DNA from: an uncultured Oscillospiraceae bacterium
Lineage (GTDB): Bacteria; Bacillota; Clostridia; Oscillospirales; Oscillospiraceae
Length of the DNA: 23,783 nucleotides
Reading direction: 5' to 3'
NCBI GenBank assembly: GCA_934655935.1
Contig: CAKUHJ010000011.1
Coordinates: forward strand, 1 to 23,783
Positions 16,198 to 22,952 of the stretch are shown here, piece after piece. The notes beneath the pieces are model-generated. The model was not told the origin of the DNA. It saw nothing but the letters and a program-made list of their open reading frames with translations, and ran no database searches. Position numbers and translations under genes: made by a program. The number at the start of each line of letters is the position of its first letter. Within the stretch, counting starts at the first letter, position 1.

Positions 16198-18129
16198 TCA
16201 CTCCTGCACGCTGGACGGGAAGAGCTCGCGGCTGGTATGCGGCAGGAAGCACGCGGCGACAAACTCGTCCATATATCTGGGATTGGTGGAAAGCTCCATA
16301 TAGGTCATATTCGCGGCAATCTCGGCAACCTTTCCGGCCGCGTCCTGCGAAAGCGCCATCGCGTATGCGCCGGACAGCGAGGTATTGCCAAGATAACTAA
16401 AGAGGCTGCGGTCAATATCCGGCAGCATGCCGATGCGCACAGCGTTCTCCATGTTGATGCCGGAGCCGATTCCGCCCGCAACATAGACATGCTCCAGAAC
16501 GCTCACATCCATATCCAGGCTGGAGAGCATGATATTGATGGCGGAGAAGATTGCGGCCTTGGCGCGGATGAAGGAGTCAATGTCCACCTCGGTGATGGAA
16601 ATCTCGCGTCCGGTCTCGCTCTCGGCCGGCGCTGCAAGCACATAGCGGCCCATCCCATGCTCGTCGCGCAGGACCCTGCCGCCCTCGCGGACAAACTGGC
16701 CCTTGGCCGAGATGATGGAGGTGCGGTAAAGCTCGGCGATGACATCGATAATGCCGGAACCGCAGATGCCGACAGGCTTCTGCCCTGCTTCGCCCACAAT
16801 CCCGAGCGTGGGCTCCATGGTGTCGCGGTCGATGTGCACCGATTCCACTGCGCCGTCAGTCGCGCGCATGCCGCAGGAAATGTCGCCTCCCTCGAAGGCC
16901 GGGCCCGCGGAGCAGGCGCAGGACATCATAAAATCACGGTTGCCGAACACCAGCTCGCCGTTTGTGCCAAGGTCGATGAACAGGGAGAACTCATCCTTGT
17001 CCCAGATGAGACTTGCGAAGGCGCCCGCAGTAATATCGCCGCCGACATAGGAGCCGATGTTCGGCGCAATCAGAAGCTCCGCCTCCGGATTGGCCGGGAA
17101 GCCGAGATCCTTTGCCGTCAGGCCGGAAAGGTGGAAGAACGACGGGATATACGGCTCCATCCGGACGGGATTTGCGTCCACGCCGAGCAGCAGGTGGTTC
17201 ATCGTCGTGTTCGAGGCGATGCACACCCGGAGAATCCGGGAGGTGGTGATTCCCGCGCTCCTGCACATAGCCGCGACCAGCGGCAGAAGCGTTTCCTTCA
17301 GAATCGCGTCCTGCAGCTTTTTCACGCCGCCGGGCTTGGTCTGCTCGACAATGCGGTTGATGACGTCCGCGCCGTAGCGGATCTGGCCGTTGCCGGCGGA
17401 GGCCTTCGCGGCCAGCGTGCCGTCGGCCAGGTTCATCAGGAGGCCCGTGACCGTCGTTGTGCCGATGTCGATGGCGCAGCCGTAAACCGGCGCGTCCTTC
17501 TGCGCCGTAATGTCCATGATCGTCAGGACGCCGTCCGTCAGCGTCCCGGAAAGCTGCACCTTGAAATCCGCCTCCCGGAGCGTCCGGGCCAGCTTTTTCA
17601 GTACAAAGTAGCTCAGCTTTACCTCCGTGCAGCCGTCAAAGGCCGCCTGCGCAGCTCGCATCAGGCGCTCGTTGTCCGGCATGGTATCGTCGAGCGTCGG
17701 CTCGTCAAGCTCCAGCCAGACCTGGACAAAGTCATTTTCAAACGCAACGCCGGCTGCCTGAATATCCGCCTGCAGACGGCCGAAGAGCGCAACCTCCTCG
17801 CCCGTGGACAGGTCCGCCGTCTTCATGCGGCTCTGATAGGCCGAGGCAATATCCGGCACGAGCACCGTCACGTCGCCTGCGGGTCTGCTCGCGCAGCTGA
17901 GTCTCCAGCCCTCGGCGTACTCCGCCTCGGAAATATGGCTGCTGGGATCGCTCTGCAGCTCGCCCTCAAGCAGCTTCACCCGGCATTTTCCGCACGAGCC
18001 GTTGCCCGAGCAGGGCGCGTCGATGGCGACGTTCGCGCTCCGGGCCGCCTCAAGAAGCGTCATGCCGGACGGAGCGTCCATCACAACCGGCTTCGCGCCG
18101 TTCTCGAACTGGAAGGTAATCTGGTACAT
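16198..18129 (-). CDS. acsV: Reductive activator of the corrinoid iron-sulfur protein (RACo-type)
   Basis: RACo-type proteins use ATP to drive reduction of inactive Co(II) corrinoid back to Co(I), keeping the Wood-Ljungdahl methyl carrier active. The 643-residue product has an N-terminal plant-type [2Fe-2S] ferredoxin domain with ligands Cys40, Cys46, Cys49 and Cys79 (CSGNGSCGKC motif). A linker follows, then an ASKHA-type ATPase domain starting with the phosphate motif AIDIGTTT (219-226), the FIDLGTNGEL motif and a C-terminal GGIGSG. The length fits the family. The ATG at 18129 has AAAGGAA about 6 bases upstream; the in-frame ATG at 18228 would add 33 residues from the structured intergenic region. 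It is the first gene of a five-gene operon next to its substrate genes acsC and acsD. The gene symbol follows common usage and is less certain than the function. Confidence 0.92.
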   Translation of the reverse strand: MYQITFQFENGAKPVVMDAPSGMTLLEAARSANVAIDAPCSGNGSCGKCRVKLLEGELQSDPSSHISEAEYAEGWRLSCASRPAGDVTVLVPDIASAYQSRMKTADLSTGEEVALFGRLQADIQAAGVAFENDFVQVWLELDEPTLDDTMPDNERLMRAAQAAFDGCTEVKLSYFVLKKLARTLREADFKVQLSGTLTDGVLTIMDITAQKDAPVYGCAIDIGTTTVTGLLMNLADGTLAAKASAGNGQIRYGADVINRIVEQTKPGGVKKLQDAILKETLLPLVAAMCRSAGITTSRILRVCIASNTTMNHLLLGVDANPVRMEPYIPSFFHLSGLTAKDLGFPANPEAELLIAPNIGSYVGGDITAGAFASLIWDKDEFSLFIDLGTNGELVFGNRDFMMSCACSAGPAFEGGDISCGMRATDGAVESVHIDRDTMEPTLGIVGEAGQKPVGICGSGIIDVIAELYRTSIISAKGQFVREGGRVLRDEHGMGRYVLAAPAESETGREISITEVDIDSFIRAKAAIFSAINIMLSSLDMDVSVLEHVYVAGGIGSGINMENAVRIGMLPDIDRSLFSYLGNTSLSGAYAMALSQDAAGKVAEIAANMTYMELSTNPRYMDEFVAACFLPHTSRELFPSSVQE

Positions 18130-18156
18130 ATCTGGATTCCTTTCTGCTTGCACTGT

Positions 18157-18162
18157 ATTATA
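18157..18162 (-). promoter_or_regulatory. Possible promoter -10 box of the RACo operon
   Basis: On the minus strand a perfect TATAAT lies in an AT-rich patch 28 bases before the RACo ATG, within ATAAAATATATAATAC. No good -35 box is found 17 bases upstream (GGCCTT), so an activator may be needed or the start may lie elsewhere. A promoter here is expected because a terminator separates acsB from RACo. Confidence 0.45.
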
Positions 18163-18176
18163 TATTTTATGCGCAT

Positions 18177-18206
18177 GGAAAGGCCGGCTGCCGGGCCGGC
18201 TTTTCC
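18177..18206. repeat. GC-rich inverted repeat upstream of RACo
   Basis: Arms 18177-18188 and 18195-18206 form a 12-bp stem (GGAAAG/GCCGGC core, one G-U pair) with a 6-base loop. It sits just upstream of the putative -10 box of RACo, and any T run is inside the stem. It may act on DNA as a regulator site or as a weak terminator; the sequence does not decide. Confidence 0.5.
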
Positions 18207-18214
18207 CCGCCCAT

Positions 18215-18276
18215 AAAACTTCATGCATACGTACGCTGCACCACGAAAAAGCGCAAATGCCGGTGCATGAAGTTTT
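18215..18276. repeat. 13-bp perfect inverted repeat in the acsB-RACo gap
   Basis: AAAACTTCATGCA (18215-18227) and its exact reverse complement TGCATGAAGTTTT (18264-18276) are separated by 36 bases. The arms could pair in RNA or serve as paired operator half-sites. A third partial copy of the arm core (GTGCAT) follows at 18279-18284. Confidence 0.6.
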
Positions 18277-18283
18277 TGTGCAT

Positions 18284-18316
18284 CATTTCCGGTTACCCCG
18301 CAGGGGCGAGGAAATG
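18284..18316. repeat. Two-tier stem-loop in the acsB-RACo gap
   Basis: An outer stem CATTTCC/GGAAATG (18284-18290 with 18310-18316) encloses an inner stem CCCC/GGGG (18296-18299 with 18303-18306) and a tight GCA loop. The unpaired bases between the stems give it the look of a folded RNA element, but it matches no class I know. Confidence 0.5.
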
Positions 18317-18327
18317 GCACATTCTTA

Positions 18328-18374
18328 TTTTGCTATTTGCATAGCAAAAAATGGGGAGGGCAAACGCCCTCCCC
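18328..18374 (-). terminator. Rho-independent terminator of the acs operon
   Basis: On the minus strand, 30 bases after the acsB stop, a perfect 9-bp GC-rich stem (18353-18361 with 18366-18374, loop of 4) is followed by ATTTTTT (18346-18352). The T run merges into a second perfect hairpin, TTTTGCTAT/ATAGCAAAA (18328-18336 with 18341-18349). The first hairpin with its T run is a standard terminator; the tandem second hairpin is unexplained. Confidence 0.88.
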
Positions 18375-18404
18375 ACGGTGTCTCGGTGTTCCGGGGCGTG
18401 CTGC

Positions 18405-20540
18405 TTACATCAGCGGCTCCATATTCAGAACCGGGTGGTTCTTCTGCTGCAGGAACTCCATCAGCGCGTCGCAGTCGGTGCAGATGGTTTCGTCCGCCAC
18501 CATATCGGTAAAGTTGTCGATGCCGTACAGCTCCTTGGCCGTCTTGTTCAGACGCTCGCCGACGTCGTCCTTCAGCTCCTTGGGCATCCAGACAATGCGC
18601 TCGATGCCGCCCTCGGCGTGGATGAACTTCTTGGAGGAGATGAAGTGGCGGCCATGGCCCATATAGCCCGGCGTCTGTACGCCGCCGCCGGTGCAGGAAG
18701 CCAGCTCGCCGAAGGTCATACCCGCAGGCGTCATGCCCGCGTATTCCCGGTTGACCACGATAAAGCCGTTGGACGTCGGCTCAATGCCGGAAATGCACTC
18801 GAAGCAGCCGCAGGAGGTCATCGGGTCCTCCATGATGGAGTAGAGCGTAACCTCCTCCACCGCGCCGTGCGTCGCGTCCTGAATGGCTTCGTTGACCGTC
18901 GTGTAGCGGCCGGTCCGCTCGTCGAGGCAGCCCTCCTTCATAATTGGCTGGGAGGGGCCGTTGGGGTTAAGCTCATAGGTGGCCTTCGCATCCAGCCAGG
19001 AGACCGCGCCGCACAGGCCCAGGCGCTCCGGCGTTACCACGCAGCAGTGCGCAGGCGCGAAGGACTGGCAGAGAATGCAGGTGAAGAAGCGGTCCACAGA
19101 TTCGTCGGTCATGGAGGCCAGGCGGTCGTCGCGCATGTTGTAGCGCGGGATTGCAACGTCGTTGAGGAAGGCCGTCGCCTTGTCCGGGTCCGTAATCAGG
19201 TGCACCTCGCACTTGTCCACAACCGCGTCAAATTCGTCGGTAATCATGTGATACAGAACCTCGGCAAAGTGGGTCAGCCGCAGGCCCTTGTCGTAGGCGT
19301 CCTTGGAAATGCGGATGCGGAACTGGTTGCGCTGGCCGGTGTGCATGACGCCTTCCATATAGTTGAACCATGCGTGGATTTTACGCTCGATGACAGACTC
19401 GAAATCCGCCTGCATCTTTTTGCCCGCGACATAGACGCAGGTCGCCAGGGCATACTCCAGCGCGCCGGAATCGATATCCGGACCGTCAATGACAATTTTA
19501 TGGTCCTCCACCTCGGCGGCGTCCTTCATCAGAACCAGCTCGCACGTGGTATTCTTTGCCGACCAGAACTCGACCTTCATATCGGCCTTGCGGATAATTT
19601 CGCCCTCAAAGGCCGCCGCAAACGCCACGGGAATCGGCAGATCCTTGGACTTGATCTTGATGCCGCGCAGCTCCAGAGACTTTTTGACCGTCTCGGCATG
19701 GTCCGTGCAGGATTCCAGCGCGCCCGGAACCTGATTTTCGCCAAGGTCGACGTCGACCACAACCGGGAAGCCCAGCGCAATTGCGCCCGCGCCGGCAGAA
19801 ACGACGACGCTGTCAATCTGGCCGAAGGTGTTGACGAACGCGGGAACGCGCTCCTTCGTATAGGCAAGCAGGCCTGCAAGATCGCCGGGCTGCACGTTGC
19901 CGAAGATCAGCGCCGCACGGATAGCGACGGTGACCACATGGATGACCGCCGTCACGTCGTGGCCCAGCGGAATCACGCGCAGCTCCAGACCCATTTTGAC
20001 GCCGCAGTCGGCGCACTGCTCGATGACGTCGCCGATCAGGAAGGTCATAATGCCCTTGGACTGATAGTCCTTGACAACCGCCGCCGCGTCCTGTGCGTTT
20101 TCGGCCTTGCCGAGCACGACGGCCACGCCGGGGATATCGCCCGTGACCAGCGGCACGCCCAGAGAACGGATAATGGGGTCGGGCACGAAGCCGATACCGG
20201 CCACGCGCGCATCCTCATAGGCTTCCTTCGGCTCGGCAAACTTGAGGCCTTCGAGGATTTCCGCGCCGACGGCAGTCGCCAGACCCGCGTTCAGCGCCTG
20301 GCCCAGATCCTCCTGGTTGGTGATCAGGCTCTTGAGCACGCCCACGCAGGCGGGCAGGTCGCCCAGGGTCTTGACCTTGACGCCGGTTGCGGCATAGATG
20401 GTGGGGAAGAAGTACGCGGTATCCGGGAATGCAATTTCCTTGTCCGGACCGTATTTGGCGATGGCGTCGTTGACAGCGCCCTCCGTCAGGCCCGCGACGG
20501 CGTTTGAGCCGCCGTAAATCAGATCGGTTAATACGCTCAT
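18405..20540 (-). CDS. acsB: Acetyl-CoA synthase (CODH/ACS complex beta subunit)
   Basis: AcsB condenses a corrinoid-borne methyl group, CO and CoA into acetyl-CoA at its nickel-iron A-cluster. The 711-residue product is close to the 729 residues of the Moorella thermoacetica enzyme and aligns with it throughout, including the N-terminal CODH-contacting domain (YPDTAY-like FPDTAY at 38-43). All A-cluster ligands are present: Cys488, Cys491, Cys500 and Cys510 bind the [4Fe-4S] cube, and the Cys577-Gly-Cys579 motif holds the distal nickel. An additional cysteine (Cys499) adjoins one ligand. The start at 20540 is set by an AGGAGGG site; an in-frame ATG at 20603 lacks one and adds 21 unrelated residues. 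It lies 108 bases after acsCE and is followed by a terminator. The CODH gene it needs is not in the window. Confidence 0.97.
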   Translation of the reverse strand: MSVLTDLIYGGSNAVAGLTEGAVNDAIAKYGPDKEIAFPDTAYFFPTIYAATGVKVKTLGDLPACVGVLKSLITNQEDLGQALNAGLATAVGAEILEGLKFAEPKEAYEDARVAGIGFVPDPIIRSLGVPLVTGDIPGVAVVLGKAENAQDAAAVVKDYQSKGIMTFLIGDVIEQCADCGVKMGLELRVIPLGHDVTAVIHVVTVAIRAALIFGNVQPGDLAGLLAYTKERVPAFVNTFGQIDSVVVSAGAGAIALGFPVVVDVDLGENQVPGALESCTDHAETVKKSLELRGIKIKSKDLPIPVAFAAAFEGEIIRKADMKVEFWSAKNTTCELVLMKDAAEVEDHKIVIDGPDIDSGALEYALATCVYVAGKKMQADFESVIERKIHAWFNYMEGVMHTGQRNQFRIRISKDAYDKGLRLTHFAEVLYHMITDEFDAVVDKCEVHLITDPDKATAFLNDVAIPRYNMRDDRLASMTDESVDRFFTCILCQSFAPAHCCVVTPERLGLCGAVSWLDAKATYELNPNGPSQPIMKEGCLDERTGRYTTVNEAIQDATHGAVEEVTLYSIMEDPMTSCGCFECISGIEPTSNGFIVVNREYAGMTPAGMTFGELASCTGGGVQTPGYMGHGRHFISSKKFIHAEGGIERIVWMPKELKDDVGERLNKTAKELYGIDNFTDMVADETICTDCDALMEFLQQKNHPVLNMEPLM

Positions 20541-20545
20541 ATATA

Positions 20546-20552
20546 CCCTCCT
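20546..20552 (-). promoter_or_regulatory. Ribosome binding site of acsB
   Basis: AGGAGGG (minus strand) lies 5 bases before the ATG at 20540 and decides the acsB start over the in-frame ATG at 20603. Confidence 0.88.
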
Positions 20553-20603
20553 GCTGTGATTTGACTGAAATTTGTCAGTTTTTGCCCGCCGGGAGATAAA
20601 CAC

Positions 20604-20636
20604 CTGTTCCCCGCCGCGGCAAGCGGCAGGGAACAG
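20604..20636 (-). repeat. Strong hairpin between acsCE and acsB
   Basis: Arms CTGTTCCC (20604-20611) and GGGAACAG (20629-20636) continue inward, after one C-A mismatch, as GCCGC/GCGGC with a 5-base loop. On the RNA it begins 12 bases after the acsCE stop and no T run follows. It could stabilise the 3' end of the acsCE message or mark a processing point that sets different acsB levels. No convincing promoter is seen in this 108-base gap. Confidence 0.6.
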
Positions 20637-20648
20637 AAAGAGACAGAC

Positions 20649-22931
20649 TTAGACCTCCAGATAGGAATCGGAGTACAGCTCGTGGTTCTTGAAGATGTCG
20701 CAGGACTTGATGGTCTCCATCAGGCGCAGGTCGTTCGGGTTCACGATGGCAGAGGTCAGGCCCTGCATCATGCACATGGCGACCAGCGCGGAGTCCATAA
20801 TGGGCCGCAGCGTCTTCGGTGCGCCGTTGGAGTTGTTGGACAGGCCGCCCGTGGACTTCAGACCCTCGTCCGAGAAGAGCTTGATGGCGTTCAGAACGTC
20901 CATCTGCTTGTCCTGCATGCCCTTGACGACCAGGAACAGCGGGTCAAACCAGAGGTCGGTGGCTTCCATGCCAAGGCTCAGGCCGCGCTCGAGCATATTG
21001 TGGCAGTGCATCATGCGCTCCTCGTTGTCCTTGGCGATGCCGTCGGCAGAGCAGAGCGCAATGCAGATAGCGTCGTTGGCGGCAGCCAGATCGATATAGG
21101 AGATACGCGAGCCCGCGTCCGCGGAGTTTACGATGGGCTTGCCGTTCGTGCGGTTGTAGACCTTGATGCCGGCTTCGATGGCCTTCTTGTTGGCCGTATC
21201 AAGCGCCAGAGGCACATTGTTGAAGTTCTCCTGCAGCAGCTTGACCGCCCAGGTCATGAGCTCGGGGCCGTTCGATTCGGCCGGGCCGATGTTGACGTCC
21301 AGATACGTCGCGCCGGCCTTGATCTGCTGCGCAGCACGCTCAAGAATGGGATCGGGGTTGAACGTGGCCATTGCCTCGCGGATGACCGGGGAGATGCAGT
21401 GGATGCGCTCGCCGATGGTGACAAACTTGGGCGATTCGGGATCTCTCTGCTTGTAGTGCGCGTCCAGATCGTCGCGGATCTTGATGGCGGGGATAGAGGC
21501 GGCAATCTTCTCGAAGTCCAGCGGCGCGTCGGCGTCGACGGCAGCCTTCTTCTCCTCTGCCGGCTTCTTGGAGGCGGCGACGGCCTCGGCAGCCTTGACA
21601 TGCTCGCCGTCCTTGAGGTACTTGACGAGCTCAACCGCCTCGCGCGTACCGACGACGACGTTCCAGTCGGGCAGCTTGTCCTGAATTTCGCCCTTCATGA
21701 CGGCAACCTTGCCGGGGATGACCAAGGTACGGTTGTTGATCTTGCCGGCGATGTCATACTCGTCAAAGAACTTCTTGACGGAGCTGGAGGAGAACTTGCC
21801 CGCGGCCCAGGCCGTCAGAACGGACATGCCGGACGCGTCGGTAATCAGGAGGTTGATGGGCACCTTGGAGCGCTCGAGCTCGCCGGAAACCAGGAAGTAG
21901 GTCAGCGCGAAGTCGACCGTCAGGCAGCACGGATCGTCCGGGCCTGCGCCGTTGATGGGATAGACGCCGGGCGCGACCTTCATGGGCTTCTGCGGGTCGG
22001 TGTAGATGTTCTGGCGCAGGCCGTAGAGCGGAAGCGCCTCTGCATAGCGGATGGTCTCCATGACGATGATGGAGCCGTACTTGAGCGTGAAGACGGAGGC
22101 AAGCGCCGTCTCCAGGTGCACGTCGCCCTGGCAGAGCGCCGCGAGATTGACGATGGACGGATAGCCGAAGGTACGGTCGTTGTCCTTCAGGGCGGAGCGG
22201 CGGACCAGAACGGCGTTCTTGAAGGTTTCCTTCACGCTCGCGCCGGTGACGTCGATGACCAGGTTCTTGTTGCCTGCCTTCTCCAGCGCCTCGACGGTGT
22301 CGTGCAGTTCCTCGATGGAAGCGCCCTTGACGCCCAGGACGAGGCCCGCGCCGGCCGCGATTGCGCTCATGTCGGCAAAGTTATCCTTATTGGCGCCGTT
22401 CAGAATGGGCTTGACGTCCTTGATGGCCTCAACTGCGGCCTTCGCGTTTTCCACATTCTCGGTATCGAGCACCACGCCGCGCTCCAGCGCGGCGGCCTTC
22501 TTTGCCAGCGCAACGAACTTGTCCGCGTCGCCGCAGCCATCGTGCACGAATACGAACTCGACGTACTCGCGCTCGCCGATGCGCTCATAGTCCACGCTCT
22601 TCAGCTCTGCGATCTTCGCGTCGACCTTCGCGTCGTCCATGCAGGTGCAGAGGGAAACGGCGAAGAGGTTGCGGGAGACGAGCGTCTTCTCATGCCGGAA
22701 CATCACGGTCTCGCCGCCCAGCTTATGGCCGGCGACCTCGATGGTCTTCATGGGAGGCGCAGTGGCCTCGGAAAGAAGCGCAATGGCCTCCTCGGACATG
22801 TACGGGCACTTGGTGATGGGAAGCGCGCCCTGCGCGACCTTCATGCAGAACGCCATACAGGTGGGGCTGCCGCATTCCTTACAGTTCTTCTTCGGGGATA
22901 ATTTAAAAATGTCAAGACCTTTTACTGCCAT
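20649..22931 (-). CDS. acsCE: Fused corrinoid iron-sulfur protein large subunit (AcsC) and methyl-H4folate methyltransferase (AcsE)
   Basis: One uninterrupted 760-residue frame joins two enzymes that are separate genes in Moorella. Residues 1 to about 440 are AcsC: an N-terminal [4Fe-4S] domain with Cys17, Cys20, Cys25 and Cys42 in the same spacing as Moorella AcsC, then the TIM-barrel and corrinoid-binding regions (LRQNIYTDPQ at 305-314, SGMSVLTAWAAGKF at 367-380, IPGKVAVMKG). An Ala/Lys/Glu-rich linker spans about 441-500. Residues 503-760 are AcsE, a pterin-binding TIM barrel: TIGERIH (505-511), LDVNIGPA (544-551), and likely pterin-site residues Asp578, Asn602 and Asn699 (LSN). AcsE transfers the methyl of methyl-tetrahydrofolate to the cobalt held by AcsC/AcsD. 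An AGGAGG site lies 9 bases before the ATG, and acsD ends 21 bases upstream. No frameshift or stop is seen at the junction. Confidence 0.95.
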   Translation of the reverse strand: MAVKGLDIFKLSPKKNCKECGSPTCMAFCMKVAQGALPITKCPYMSEEAIALLSEATAPPMKTIEVAGHKLGGETVMFRHEKTLVSRNLFAVSLCTCMDDAKVDAKIAELKSVDYERIGEREYVEFVFVHDGCGDADKFVALAKKAAALERGVVLDTENVENAKAAVEAIKDVKPILNGANKDNFADMSAIAAGAGLVLGVKGASIEELHDTVEALEKAGNKNLVIDVTGASVKETFKNAVLVRRSALKDNDRTFGYPSIVNLAALCQGDVHLETALASVFTLKYGSIIVMETIRYAEALPLYGLRQNIYTDPQKPMKVAPGVYPINGAGPDDPCCLTVDFALTYFLVSGELERSKVPINLLITDASGMSVLTAWAAGKFSSSSVKKFFDEYDIAGKINNRTLVIPGKVAVMKGEIQDKLPDWNVVVGTREAVELVKYLKDGEHVKAAEAVAASKKPAEEKKAAVDADAPLDFEKIAASIPAIKIRDDLDAHYKQRDPESPKFVTIGERIHCISPVIREAMATFNPDPILERAAQQIKAGATYLDVNIGPAESNGPELMTWAVKLLQENFNNVPLALDTANKKAIEAGIKVYNRTNGKPIVNSADAGSRISYIDLAAANDAICIALCSADGIAKDNEERMMHCHNMLERGLSLGMEATDLWFDPLFLVVKGMQDKQMDVLNAIKLFSDEGLKSTGGLSNNSNGAPKTLRPIMDSALVAMCMMQGLTSAIVNPNDLRLMETIKSCDIFKNHELYSDSYLEV

Positions 22932-22952
22932 TGTATAGTTCCTCCTTCCCGC

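Noticed and set aside
16174..18216. A 680-codon open frame on the plus strand opposite the RACo gene.
   Set aside because: It is antisense to a well-matched conserved protein, has no family resemblance, and is a by-product of GC-rich codon use. The same applies to the long plus-strand frames at 18351-20507, 20682-22901, 11105-12910, 9462-10949, 14685-16400, 6686-8152 and 1307-2959.
18130..18404. A known riboswitch (cobalamin, nickel/cobalt, tetrahydrofolate or molybdenum cofactor type) before RACo.
   Set aside because: I looked for the conserved boxes of these classes and did not find them; the region is reported only as an unassigned structured stretch.
20541..20603. A 21-residue N-terminal extension of AcsB from an ATG at 20603.
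   Set aside because: The extension resembles no AcsB, has no ribosome site, and the ATG at 20540 has a perfect one.
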